This document shows, piece after piece, positions 33,753 through 46,126 of a stretch of 64,000 nucleotides of DNA. Location of the stretch: assembly GCA_021613535.1 (NCBI GenBank), contig CP075494.1, positions 4,712,001 to 4,776,000 of the forward strand, written 5' to 3'. Source of the stretch: Adineta vaga. Lineage: Eukaryota > Rotifera. The translations under genes and the position numbers were made by a program. Position 1 is the first letter of the stretch. The number at the start of each line of letters is the position of its first letter. Below the pieces are notes generated by a model that did no database searches, had not been told where the DNA came from, and saw nothing but the letters and a program-made list of their open reading frames with translations.

Positions 33753-36700
33753 ATGAGTGATCGATCACCTAGATTTTCCAAACGTTTATTTATTGCTGCT
33801 CGTTCAGCTCTTATTCGTAATGCATATGAATTGAATTTATTTTCCGGTAATCCATTTTGGTCTTCATCACTCAATTATTCAGAACAAATTCTTAGTACTC
33901 GACTTTTTCTTCTCTTTATTTCTATATCTCTTCTAATAATCATCACATATGCTAGTATCATTGTTCGAACACATAGTATTATACTCGATAACTTCTCTCT
34001 TGTTGAAGTCGAATCTTTACAAGCTCGTTATCCAACAACAATAAGTATTCCTTGCACTCAAGTATCGATTCCTTATCATCAATTTATTCAATTATCACCC
34101 ATCGTTCATCAAATATGTTCAAGTTCATTTATTGATGAACAATGGATTTCTTCTCTCTTTCTTCCCAATGCAACATCTCATCATATTCTTGATTTTCGTA
34201 CATTTTCTTTTGCACAATTTCAAGCGTTAGCATTACTTTGCAATATAGCAAAACAAGCAGTTTTCGATGGATATCAAACATTTAATTCAACAAATTTAGT
34301 GACAAATTATCTTTTTTCACGTACAGAATTCATGGAAATAAGTCATGTTTTGATAAATAATCTTTGGAATAATACGATCGCAAATGAATATCGTACAGCA
34401 AAAATTGTCTCAATGAATATTGCACAAAATCGAGTAATGTCAGCATTACGTACTAATTTCTATATTAAATCAGTCTATCTATCAAACGTTTATATTATCT
34501 ACAATGGACTTTATTGGAGAGAAAATCAAACATCTGAATCTGTATGTGGATGTCTAATAGAAGGTAATCAATGTGTTTATCCAGCCGGAATTTTTTACAA
34601 TTCGACAACAGTTGAATTAGATATGGCCAATAAATCATTTTTATCAGCATCATCATATCGAATTCTTGGTCTTATGGCCGGTTGTTTACCTCTTGAAACA
34701 ATCCGACAATCAACACTTGAATGTCTTTACGAACAATCCTGTTTAGATATTTTAACACTTCAACCAAATATTTCTCGTCCGCGACCTTTAAATAAGTCTT
34801 TAACAAAATTTCCTTTAAATACAACAATTGGTTTTATGTTTGATAAATCACTTTTTATCGAATCTTGGCAAACTAAATTAAATTTCGAAGATTACTATCA
34901 GGCTTGTGCTCCTCAATCACTTACCTATAGTTATGAGAGTCGATTTCGTCTTGCATCCATAATAACTATATGTATTAGTGCATTTGGTGGATTAGTTATT
35001 GCTTGGGATTTCGTGACACCAGTTATTGTTAAAATTTGGACTTTGATAAAATGGAAAAAACAACACATGAAAACTTCAAATCAAATCGATAATGAACAAC
35101 AAAACCTAAATGTAACATCTCATGTTCATCGAACAATCTATACATTTAATTTATTTCCACCGGACGATGAAAATGATGTAGAAGAACAATATATTGGCAT
35201 TGTTACTACTCGTCTATATATTTTATTTTTATTTATCGGTCTTCTCGTTCTTAGTTGTTATACATCTCTAGTACAACGTACACAACAATATACAGTTCCA
35301 TTTCCATCATTAACTGAATTTGAACGATTAGAATCTCTTTATTCTTCAACATTAATTTGTTCATGTACACGATTTTCGATGTCCTACAATCGAATTCTAT
35401 CAGTATCTCCTCGATATCATCAGATATGTTCAAGTGAATTTCTCGATGATATTTGGTTATCCTATTTCGACATGAAAGAAATCAAATTGAATACAACATT
35501 CTTTCCTGTAATTGATTTTCGACATACAGGTGATTCATTTTTCATTCTATTACGTGTTTTATGTCAAGCATCACAAGAAACAGTAGAAAATGCTCTTCGT
35601 CTATTTCGATCTCGTCGTTTAATAACAGTAAATACATATTCACGTAAACAATTCGTTAATGAAATGCAAACACGTCTTAAACAATTTCAACAGCAAACAA
35701 TAACATCATTTAGTAATCTTCTCGAACTGATTCGTTCTTCAATTCAAACCAATCGTCTTGTCACTGATCTATTAACGACTACAGGTTTTTCAAATTTGTT
35801 CAATAAACAAACATCAAGATGGGAACCACGATTTTATTCTCGAAATATTGGTAATTGTTCGTGTGCGTTCTTCGCTGATTGTATTCGTCCACAAGGCTTC
35901 TATTTACAGTCGGATATAGTTACTTCGGAACCAAAGGTTATTGTACCGGGATTAGTTTTTGGTTGTTATACAATTGATTCTCTTTTTCTCTCGACTCTCG
36001 AATGTTTTTTTGATCAAAAATGTCTGAAACTTCTCATCGATATGCGTCATTTCGATGCTACTGATCTATTCTATTCAGTAGATGAACGTGTTCATAAAAT
36101 TAAACTACTTCGTCATAAAAATAGTCGTTTTCTTCCTAATGCAACTATACAATCGATTGTTTCACAATTATTCATCGAAAATTGGAGAACGTCAAGAAAT
36201 TTTACCGCCTACTATATACGATGTGCTCCCAAGGAATGTACATATACACGAACGGAACGTTTTGATAAGGCATATATGATTGCAATGATGCTTGGATTCT
36301 GTAGTGGATTAAGTGCTGTCTTGGAAATTATTCTACCAGCATTTGTTAGATTTATTAAAAAAAGAAATAATTTAGAAACAACAGGTAAAAAGTCATCATT
36401 ATATTTTAATTTTTTTTGATTGTCTATTATGTTGTAGACAATGCATCACAATCTCCTGTTGCGACAGAAAATTCAAATTTATTTTATAGAATATATAAAA
36501 CAATACGTTCATTAAATTTATTTTCTACTGACACATCTTCTAGAAATCATCAAATGAGACATCAAGAAATAATTGCTACTCGTATATATATTATTCTTTT
36601 TCTGTTGAGTTTGATTGTGGCTGTTCTTTATGCTGGTCCCTTTAGCGAGGAAACTAAAACGACGATCATTAAATTACCAACTGTCGATATTGTCAATAAT

Positions 36701-37631
36701 CTTCGCCATAGAAATATTTCGACTCTATCTTGTCCTTGTTCAACAGCAGCTGTTCAACACTCGAAATTCTTATCTACAAATCCGCATTATCATTCAATGT
36801 GTTCAAGTATGTATACGACACCTTCTTATTGGATTGAATTGGCAACAAAAGGTGATAAAATATCGACTGCACTCAGTGCTCATTATCGCGTATTAGCATC
36901 ATTTTGTCAAATAGCTAATCGTACAATAGGAACTGCTCAAGATGTATTCGGTAGTCAAGAATTGATTACAATCGAACCAATGATACATTCATCATTTATT
37001 ATTCAAACAGATGCTCTTCTATCAACATTTATTTCTCAAATTTCAGCTGATTATCGTCGTACGCTCACATTTATTATTCGTTCATTTGGCGTTAACCAAC
37101 TATTCAATGTGTTTACAAGTAACTGGAAACTTAATTTTACTGATGAAAATGAACAACATATTATAAAAACATATCCACGCCGTTTTTCCTCTTCTAATTG
37201 TACTTGTGCGACATCATTTGATTGTATTGAACCTGTTATTGAAGGTATTGTTAGTGGTTGTTTTCCATACGATGGATTTCGTTTATCAACATATGAAAAT
37301 CTTTCTTTGGGTCAATTAAATGATCAACTTTTTGTAACAAATTGGCAAAATAAAAGTAATTATACAGCATATTTTGATACATGTCATCCCTTGGAATGTC
37401 AATATACATTACCTGATAAAAACAATCCAATTTATATGTTTACGACTATTTTGGGATTGTATGGTGGTAAGAGAAAATATTCATTGAAGAATGTACAAAA
37501 TATTTATTTTGGATATTTAAGGTTTGATTTATACGTTTCGTTTGATTATTATTCAATCGTTGAATATATTACGTTGGTGGTCAAAACAACATCAACAAGT
37601 CCAAATCGAATTATCTGACACTAATTCATGA
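33753..37631 (+). CDS. Three-module multipass membrane protein, unknown function
   Basis: Three exons (33753-36384, 36438-37466, 37522-37631; introns of 53 and 55 nt, both phase 1) give 1256 residues. It consists of three tandem modules of about 350-440 residues. Each has a cytosolic start with the word NLF, a first TM helix, an ectodomain of about 300 residues with N-glycosylation sites and conserved Cys (YHQICSS, then C-x-C near CSCAFFADC, then a YY-x-x-CAP segment), and a second TM helix. So six TM helices with three extracellular loops. Module 1 has lost one Cys in the CAPKEC position (CAPQSL). I do not recognise a named family; it recurs in bdelloids as I know it, and a channel or adhesion role would be a guess. 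The last exon supplies the final helix. Confidence 0.7.
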
Positions 37632-38619
37632 CATTTACTCGTTGATTTCAATATATTTAATTTACTAAGGATTATTTTTTCTAAAACTAATTTATGATAA
37701 TCAGACGAAAAAAAATGTAAAGTACATTAAATATCAATCTTCGGAAGCGACGACAAAATCGTTTTCAATATATGTTCCTCGAGGAAAAGCGAGTACTTCC
37801 TGAAGTCTTGTTGCGTTGTCTATTGGTGAAATCGATTTATTGCCATCGATTGTGTTTGAAACAATTTGTTTTCTAAGTAAAGATAAAATCGTCATTTTTC
37901 GAGTTGCGTAAAATTCAACTATTTCTACCTTATTGATTTCGAATAGCAATCACAGTGTAACATTAAAAAAATTGTAAGAATTACGATAGCAATTAATAAG
38001 AGAATAATAATCACGAGAAGAATGTGTATGAAACGATCACTGAAATAAAATTTTGATTTCTAAAATATATATTGTAGATGATTTGAGCAAGTAATTATAA
38101 TATTTCTACCTGATTCGTATTTTTCGCATTCATTGAATCAATCAATAATATCTGATGTGCTTCATCAGATGCACTAGCTATATTGGTATTTGGTATTGCT
38201 TTACTCATCTTATTCAAATAGATCTAAAATCAAATTTTGTTAGAGTAATTTAAGACAGTATTTGTATACAGATATAATTTAGAACTAACACAAAATATGC
38301 GCAGCATTTTGATTAGATTCAATTTAGCTTAAGGTTCTTTTTAATTGCGATTTTATACAATCACAAGGTAGATACTTTTTCATTTGACAGTATGAAACGA
38401 GAAAAGTAAATACATACATTTATAACATAAAGATATAAGGATATTGAAAACCAACATTACTTCCCAATCATTATCAAGGTGACGATTATGTTGTAGTTAG
38501 ACGAAATGATACTTTTCACTTAAAAATAATACCTACATTTACTCATTAGCATGTGTTATTTCTTATTCACATATATATCTACTTGACAAAAAATGAAAAT
38601 ACCATACAACTAATCAATA
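37632..38619. other. Intergenic, no gene seen
   Basis: AT-rich spacer. An open frame of 71 codons on the minus strand (37949-37734) has no recognised domain. Nothing further. Confidence 0.3.
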
Positions 38620-38808
38620 CTATCTTGTTGAAGTCGATATAGACAGTTCACCATCATCGGTATTTGGAATGTAAATTAAATGTATTTGTGACATCTCATC
38701 AAACATGAGTATAACTTGTTTACCAAGAGAATTGGATATAATAAGTAGATGTTTTGTATCATATTCGTTTGAGATAAATTCTGCACATTCATCTGATTCA
38801 ATAACCAC
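38620..38808 (-). pseudogene. Possible relic of a bdelloid ART/TPR-associated N-terminal domain
   Basis: A 62-codon stretch reads CAEFISNEYDTKHLLIISNSLGKQV and then QIHLIYI. The pattern (ExxDTKxxLIxSxSLG, then QIHxIYI) is one I associate with the N-terminal domain of bdelloid proteins that also carry ADP-ribosyltransferase and TPR parts. Nothing else of such a gene is present here, so at most it is a fragment. Confidence 0.35.
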
Positions 38809-38994
38809 GCTTGAATTTCATCCTCAAGATAATTTTACATTTCAAAATAAACGCACGTGTACATTTTGTCAAAACATTATCACTCGATGATTTCTTCGTC
38901 GATTGAACACGGACGTTTTATTTTTATTTTTCTAAGAGTATTCATAAGATATCTCAAGATCCCCACGAGATATAAATGACCTTTAATTATAAAA
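38809..38994. other. Spacer, part of duplicated unit
   Basis: About 38890-38970 resembles 30900-31030 before receptor copy B (for example GTCGATTGAACACGGACGTT versus GTCGATCGAACATGAACGTT). No gene. Confidence 0.4.
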
Positions 38995-39170
38995 AAAGAC
39001 GGTCACCAGAGATTGACAACCGATTAAGTTATTTTTACTGTGTCAACAACAGGTAATCAGTCAAAACAGTTTTGGTTAATCTGAAAATTAATTCAGCATT
39101 CATGATAAAAATAATCTACAATTTTCTAATTGCTTTTCTATCTTTTATTTACCATATGCCCTTGCAGAAT
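38995..39170 (+). pseudogene. Relic of VWA7 3' exon in front of receptor C
   Basis: Degraded similarity to the end of the VWA7 gene (about 25870-26060): blocks such as GATTGACAACCGATTAAGTTA, CTGTGTCAACAACAGGTAATCA and the final hydrophobic-tail region are in order. More decayed than the relic in front of copy B. It lies about 150 bp before receptor C. Confidence 0.55.
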
Positions 39171-39316
39171 AAGACGAAAACACAGCTTTCAAAAGAAGAT
39201 TATTCAGAAAAACAGCTTATTTTCAAAATTTCTATTGATTTGTTGAATAAATAGAATCAGAAAAGATAAAAAAAACTGGCTATGCTATCTTCTTATTTTG
39301 AAATAGAACATTAAAA

Positions 39317-40456
39317 ATGTCAGTCGCAAGTAATGAAACAATTTTTGATGATGATGGAGATTCTACTTCGTCAAGCTTGGAAACACCATTCAGTCGATCA
39401 GTTAAATTCACTTTCTTGCTCATTTGTCAAGTCGCTTCAGTTCTATGTAGTTTGATTATATTTTCATCGTTCGCTCGATTACGAGAACTACAAGCAAAAC
39501 AACATAATCATGTGTAAGTAATCTCCATTTTGATAGATAAATACTACAAAAATATCCATGCATAGACTTATTTTTATCACTAAACAATTGGTAGACTATA
39601 ATTCTAAGTTAAAAATGTTTGTTTTAGTGTGATTTGCTTATTGATCTGCAATTTTCTCATTGTTACAATTGAATTACCAGTGACACTTACCTATCTTCAT
39701 TTTGATCAACTTGTTCCAGCATCGAATGGACTCTGTTTCTATTGGATCTTTACAAATTATTTTCTTTTCACATCAAGTTTATGGGTCATGGCTATTGCTT
39801 CAATTCAACGATATATTCTCATTTTCCATGCCCATATCATGAATTCACATCTCAAGCATTACACACCAATCATTCTCCCAACTCTCTTTCTTTTTATTTG
39901 GTATGTCGTGCTTATTTTCTTCTATTCATGTGAACAACAATTTGATTATACGCAACTTTGGTGTATTGGTCCATGTTTTGCATTTCAAGGCACAATGGGA
40001 ACAATCGATTGGATACTTAGTTCATTCATTCCTGTTGTTTTGACAGTTATTTTCAATATTCTACTTATTCTACGAGTAGTCTATCAAAAGTATCGAATAC
40101 AACATGGTCGTACATGGCGTACAACGCGTAAACTTGCTCTACAATTGTTTTCGATATCTTTTCTTTTCTTAAGTATTTATTTACCATTAATCATTATTTC
40201 ATTAGTTCGAATATGGTTTGATCCATATTTTCTGCTGCTTTTTGGTGTACTCTACATGGCTTATAGTGTATATCTTGTTCCATTACTGATGCCATTCATT
40301 TGTTTAATCAGCCTTCCTGAAATTGTCTTAAGAATGAAGAAACTATGTTGTTGTGGTTTCAACAATCGCGTCGAAGCCATCGGACATCGACATATTCCGA
40401 TGACAGTGACTTCAAGACGAGCGAATCAAGAGCCACGTCGAATGAACATAGTATAG
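39317..40456 (+). CDS. Rhodopsin-like G-protein-coupled receptor, copy C
   Basis: Exons 39317-39513 and 39628-40456 (114-nt intron, phase 2) give 341 residues. Exon 1 differs from copies A and B at three residues; TM6-TM7 carry several changes (LPLIIISLVRIW, FGVLYMAYSVYL), so C diverged first. The second extracellular loop and C-tail again differ; the tail ends in RRMNIV. Seven TM helices, a basic third loop and IQRYI after TM3 are kept. Ligand unknown. Confidence 0.8.
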
Positions 40457-40764
40457 AACAGTATTATATTACTTTGCTTTGTATCGTGTAGGCTTTTTCA
40501 AAAGATTCTTGTAAAAAACTTTCCAGTGAATTTTTGTACTCATATGAATACAATGGTATTGACATACGTAGTTCCAGCAAGCAAATGGAAATAATAACTT
40601 GTACTTTGTGAAAAGTGAGATATAAATATTTAATATCGCTATATTTGAAGGAGTTTTTAGAGAAGCATTCTCTATAGATAAAACGTATTCTGTTTTATTT
40701 TTTAATCGTGATAAAAAATATTTCTTCACTTTTTTCGGTAATAATCAATATCTATCATATTTAT
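40457..40764. other. Spacer between convergent genes
   Basis: A 308-bp gap holding the 3' ends of receptor C (plus) and the MACPF gene (minus). No gene, RNA or repeat seen. Confidence 0.35.
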
Positions 40765-42822
40765 TCAAAGATTGCTTCTAATCTTTTGCACATACTCTTT
40801 AGTGCCACGTTCTAAGTTTCCTTTTATAATAGGATCATTCGTAAACTCAGACCATGAGGCAAAATCCATTATTTTTAACACTGCCGGATATGTATCAATA
40901 GAAGCTTTCCAAGATTGTTCATCTCCAGCATCAACCAAACCTCCTAATCGTTTACTCGATAAGACTTCTGGAGGCGGTATTGAAACGATCCATTCACACT
41001 CTAATCCACCCCCTAGTCAAGGAGCTCGAGGTGTACATTTCTGAGATTTCGTACCAGTAGTTTGCTTTTTTATTTTTTGCTCTGTCATGTCACCCATAAC
41101 AGTTCTCAAGACTATATGTGTTCCGAACGTATAAAAGAATTGACTGTACAAATCATAATTATATTCAGCTGTCAGTTGAGCAAGAGCATTTCGTGAAAAA
41201 AAGTTTAGTTGACTTTTTGATCGATCTATTTTCAAACGGTAAACAGGATATGGTTGTTGAATAATATCTATTATTGAATTGGGATTTGAATTAAATAAAT
41301 CTCTATATTCTTGTGTATTTAATAGACGTGAGAATTCCCCACCATCAATTTCTCCACTATTGAGTACGTCATCCCATTGTTTGACTATTTCTTCTGCATT
41401 ACTGAATGTACGAGTAAATACTTGTGTATCATCAACTGGATTCGACTGTTGAAAAATGACTTCGTTGAATGTAACGAGAGAACGTCTAGTACTGGGAACT
41501 ATAGATAACTTGGATTCATCATAAGTTAAATTCAATGCCATAAATCTAATATCACCATTAGCTATATCTAATCCCATTCCAACACTTCGCAGCATTCTAG
41601 AAGATCCTCCAGTGTCTTGTCTACCTGAGAGAAAAAAGGATGGAGTTGTACCTGGACAAGTGATACCAGTATATGAAGAATATGGACATAGAGCTGCACG
41701 TGCTTCAGGAGTAATTTCAAACATTGTTGACCGTTTTCGTTTCGATGTTGGACATGTTGATGGTGGCGGATCCGGTACAGATTGAAGACGTTGAATATAT
41801 TCTGTTGCTTCTGTTTCTACTTCAGATCTAAAATGCAATGTAGCATTCATAAGTATTTCTCGCTGTTGACTATCTTGCGGTAACAACATGTAAATTGGTT
41901 GCAAACGATATGATACTGGACGTGGTTGATATTTAATTGTTGGTACCCATTCTTTCCATTGTTGCATAGGAATCGATTCTGTACCACCTAACAATAAAGC
42001 TTCGCTAGTAGTCGTATTCTGAAAGGTTTCATCAAGTATAACAGTTGTATGATACGAGACCGAACTTGAACGAAATATTCCAATTGGATCATATTTTTTT
42101 CGTACTTGTTGCTTAATCCATGATTCATTTCGTACAATTAACATACAACTTTGAAACCAATCTTGGGCCCAAACTAAACCGCCCATATCAGATTCTGTCA
42201 CAATGTGTGTACCAAATGAATCGAAAAACTGACGAAATTTTAAAATATTATTCGCATCCGATGCATCAAATGTTTTAGGTAGTTCATCCAGTACTCTTTT
42301 CGCCATGGAACTCAATGTTGGCGGTGGAAATGTTGCTACCATCAAATTGTACCATATAATCTGTCGTAAAGTAAGAAGTAGGCTGTTGGTATTTTTATAT
42401 ATACGTTCGTATATATAACCGATTTCTTTTGTTCTATGAGATGAACCAAAGCCAAGAAAACCACTCTTATCTTGAGTTACTGTATATATTGATTGAGAAA
42501 AATATTGATGAACATCTTTCACTATATTAGTACGTTCAGTGTCCAATAATTCCGATTGTGGAAAAACGAAAAAACCATGAGGAACTCGAAATATAGAAGA
42601 AATATTTGATGGATCAGTCCATGTACTCAAATCACTTATTTGATTGATATCTATGAGACATTGTTTACTTTTCAATGTTGTGATATCAAAACCGCAACCA
42701 ACTACATCTATACCAGCAATCATCGGCGTCTCATGAATATAATCTCTTGCTTTCAATGTAAACGAATTGACAACTATAAACAGCATATCGACAAACAAAC
42801 CAAATAATGTTATATAGAACAT
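40765..42822 (-). CDS. Secreted protein with two MACPF-like halves
   Basis: Minus strand exons 42822-41055 and 41012-40765, with a 42-nt phase-1 intron, give 671 residues. Without that intron a TGA (41019-41017) would end the protein early; the frame beyond it stays open for 82 codons with sensible sequence (ECEWIVSIPPP), so an intron is preferred. A hydrophobic leader covers residues 1-22. The MACPF signature FGTHIV appears twice, at 203-208 and 566-571, indicating two membrane-attack-complex/perforin-like halves. A KRKR stretch at 361-364 between them could be a furin-type cleavage site. Likely a pore-forming or perforin-like immune/defence protein, inferred from the fold family only. It follows the other MACPF gene by 127 bp on the same strand. 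Confidence 0.7.
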
Positions 42823-42949
42823 GATCTGAAATCGAAAGAAAATATAGTGTTGTTATTTCAAATACGCTCAAGTAGATATATTTTATCAAAATGATGCGGA
42901 TAAATAAAAATTGTATGAAAAAAAAACGATATTTTGAATTATTTATGAT

Positions 42950-44127
42950 TTATTGTAATTGTTGTAAACTTGGATAAGTTCCCGATTTCAAATAATAATC
43001 AATTGTTTTTTGTAAATGTGTTTGAACTGCTGGATATTCAGCAACAAGTTCAGTAATTGGAGATACTGTACGATTAATTGCAACAGGTTGTTGCCAAGTT
43101 TTATCTAACCAAACATTCCATTCTAATTCACCTGCTTCGGTTTGCACAGGTGGATGAAATTCTGTAATTGCATTTGAATTTTTTACAAAATCTTCACTTA
43201 ATTTCTCCGCATAACTACCACTATTAATATTACCGGATAGAGTAGCCATTTTATATTGAAAATTAAATGAAACTTGTTCAGATATTTTCTCATATGAATG
43301 ACTATTCGTATACGTTGTATTAATAAATGAATACATGCCTGCTTTTCCACCAACGATTACCGATGTTACATAATGTGTTCCATAAGCGTTTGTTACTTGA
43401 TTGTAAATACTTTGTCCATATTCAGTTGTTCGTGTACCAATTTGTTGAAGACGTTGAATACTCAAATTGAAATTTCGATCATAACTAAAACGAATAAATG
43501 TAAAGATCATTGTGTTTGAATATTTTGGAATCTAACGAAGATTTTGACCTTACGGAAGAATAAATGCTGGTGGTAATTGCATTGAATACATTCCCCACCA
43601 TTTGCCTGAAATAGCAACAGCTTGTTTGCCATCTTTTGTCGCATTGAATGCATTTTCTAACATTTTATTATAACCAATACTAGCTTTTATAATACCAACA
43701 CTTATTCCAACACTGAATGATGTTGATTCAAAATATCTTTGAACAAAAGAATGATTTACATAATTAAAGTAATGTTTAATTGAATATAATTTTTGTAAAA
43801 CTCTTCAAATGTGCTAACGACTGTTTCACAATAATTTTCTGTTCGTAAACTAACATCTGTCACTTGAACAACAGCTGGCGTTTGAAAAACTTGTATTTTT
43901 CCATCGGTTTTCAGTTCATACAACATACCTATTTCATCCGAGTTAAAAATCGCAGCTTTTGTTTTATCACCTTTATCCACCGTTTCCATATCATCAATAC
44001 TTTTCATTTTCAACGCATCAAAACCACTCTTCAAATGTCCTAGGCCAGGTATATTCGGACTGGATGAAGTACAGATTCCAACTAATAATATTATGACTAC
44101 ACATCCTATCAAATTAAAGTTCGTCAT
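42950..44127 (-). CDS. Secreted MACPF (perforin-like) protein
   Basis: Minus strand exons 44127-43802, 43736-43554 and 43484-42950 (introns of 65 and 69 nt, both phase 2) give 347 residues. A signal peptide covers about 1-23. The MACPF signature is NAYGTHYV followed by the membrane-inserting region GGKAGMYSF; GKWWGMYSMQLPPAFILP precedes the second splice. The first donor (GTTTTA) is weak, so the 5' junction is the least certain part; an alternative is a frameshift near 43775. Single MACPF domain, with no EGF or C2 part. Perforin-family proteins form pores in membranes; target and role are unknown here. Confidence 0.65.
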
Positions 44128-45097
44128 TTATATTCGAAAGTACCAAAATTGTATTTGTTGACAACTGAGTTTATACTCAAAAAGTAGTTTTTGAATAAAA
44201 ATTTCAATTTCTATAAATCGATTCATAAATTTAAGTTTTTGCATACATTACATTAACTACACACTATTGATATTGAAGTGCTTTTATCACATACAATGAA
44301 GTGTATGGTCCTTTTGATCAATAATTATTCCTATTTCGTATATTTATTCTGCAAATCAAAATTATTCAGAATCTTGAGGGTGTGAGTGACATTGGTTCCT
44401 ACTGTATTTTGGCTCAAACTAGAATTGTAAAATGAAGTTTTTTTTTCTAAATATAACTTATAGCTGACAATATAATACCACTGATCCGTATTCGAAACTT
44501 TCACATACTTTTTCAAAGTTCTTGATTCTTGTTTCTGCCAGCTTGTTCTTATTTGATTAGACATTTGATGTCAGTATAGAGATTCTTGAAGAATTGAATT
44601 ATTTAAATATTTATAAGACTATTCTTTACTATCATGTCAAGATGAATCGTTGATGATATGGAATTCCACTATGTATGACATTTTCATCTTTCCAAGAATA
44701 TCCAGGAAACATTTTCTTCAGATACAATCAGTTTCATAATAAACCTTCTTTCTAAAAATTTTACTTGAATGAAGCCTTGATGAGAGGTTAAAAAGGAATT
44801 ATTCGATATCTTTAATGATCACTCACATATTGCATATTTTCTCCAAAAGAATCGAATGATAGCTAAAAACAAGTTTCATGTTGTCATATTGATTGTAATT
44901 CAAGTTAAATGTCCATCATTTTCTTTTAGATTTATTTCAAATAGATCAAGCCAGCAAATGTTATACAACGACAAGATTAACGTTGGATGTTTAGATATGA
45001 AAGTAAAGTGAACAATAAAGAAAACCAAAAGAAGGAAAGGGTAGACAACAGAGTGTTTCAATTATTTCGCATAGTAAATCTTGGATAAAACGAATTG
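44128..45097. other. Intergenic, one weak small frame
   Basis: Promoter region of the MACPF gene plus 970 bp of AT-rich sequence. A 77-codon minus frame (44564-44331) starting MSNQIRTSWQKQ could be a small gene but shows no known domain. Around 44375-44395 there is a CTTGAGGGTGTGAGTGAC motif of the telomere-like type. Confidence 0.3.
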
Positions 45098-46126
45098 TTA
45101 TGCATCCACATGTGGTACATTGGCTTGTTGAGTAATTTGTGGAGCCTTTGGACGAATAGTAGTTGTTTGTATCACATGGACTCGTCGTTGTTGCTGCCCA
45201 AATAATAATTTTTGTTTTGCTTTAGCTCGTAATTCCGGTAATGATAAACAAGTGACAAATGGAAAGAGAAAAGTAATGTTATACCACAACAATTTTGCGT
45301 AAACCATACCATATACTGCAATATTTCCTGGTAAACCAAATTGATAAGCCAAAATTATTCCAACCCATGGTGTATTGAATAGTAAATAAATGATTGATGT
45401 CGATACTAGTTGAATCACCATCTTACGTTGCTTCCGCCAATCAATTGTTTGATGTGTACGAGCTTTTTGCCGTTGCACACGAAGAATAAGAACTATACTA
45501 GATATTAATATAGTTAAAGTTGGAGTCAATTGATGAACTATGAGATCCCATGTTCCTAATGGTGTTCTTGTAAATGCACATGGAGCATAGAGACCTCCAT
45601 TAAGAAAAGCATCAAATGTTGCATCACAAGATATACCAAAGTAAACTATAACATGATAAGTTAAAGAATAAGTGATAATGAACATGATTGGAAAATAATG
45701 AAAGAGAAAACGTTTCATGCTTGTACTCATCCATCGATCATAAAATATGAGTATATGTCGTTCGACTGTAGCCCAACTAAATAATCCAATTTGCAATGAA
45801 TAAAGAAAATACTCGAGGAAAGCCCAAAATCGATAGAAATCGTATGATGCTTGCCAAGGTGTTGGAGTTGCATCATTACGAATAAACCATGGAACAGTAA
45901 CTGTTTCATCAATTAAACAAATAAAAAGCAGCACAATAAAGATGTGATTATGAAATGCACGACGAAGTGTACGATCAAAAAGTAGAAAATAAAGATTAAA
46001 TAAAGTACAACTCAAAGATAATATATTCCAACATAAGAAATACCAAAAGCGAACAGCTTGAGGAACTCGAATAGTTGCTGCAGAATTTAAAGAATCACTT
46101 AACGTAGTATTGACGATATTTGACAT
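45098..46126 (-). CDS. Rhodopsin-like G-protein-coupled receptor, intronless
   Basis: A single 342-residue frame on the minus strand with seven TM helices. N-terminal sites NTT and a short extracellular start precede TM1 (FWYFLCWNILSLSCTLFNLY). The DRY position reads VERHILI, and ECL2 has two Cys (ISCDATF, APCAF). TM7 has LLWYNITFLFPFVTCLSLPEL. It belongs to the same broad bdelloid receptor class as copies A-C but is a separate branch with no intron. The C-tail is Thr/Pro-rich. Ligand unknown. Confidence 0.8.
   Translation of the reverse strand: MSNIVNTTLSDSLNSAATIRVPQAVRFWYFLCWNILSLSCTLFNLYFLLFDRTLRRAFHNHIFIVLLFICLIDETVTVPWFIRNDATPTPWQASYDFYRFWAFLEYFLYSLQIGLFSWATVERHILIFYDRWMSTSMKRFLFHYFPIMFIITYSLTYHVIVYFGISCDATFDAFLNGGLYAPCAFTRTPLGTWDLIVHQLTPTLTILISSIVLILRVQRQKARTHQTIDWRKQRKMVIQLVSTSIIYLLFNTPWVGIILAYQFGLPGNIAVYGMVYAKLLWYNITFLFPFVTCLSLPELRAKAKQKLLFGQQQRRVHVIQTTTIRPKAPQITQQANVPHVDA

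Noticed and set aside
43775-43801. Frameshift in the single-domain MACPF gene
   Set aside because: A 65-nt intron with a weak GTTTTA donor restores the frame, so I kept the gene as intact but with lower confidence.
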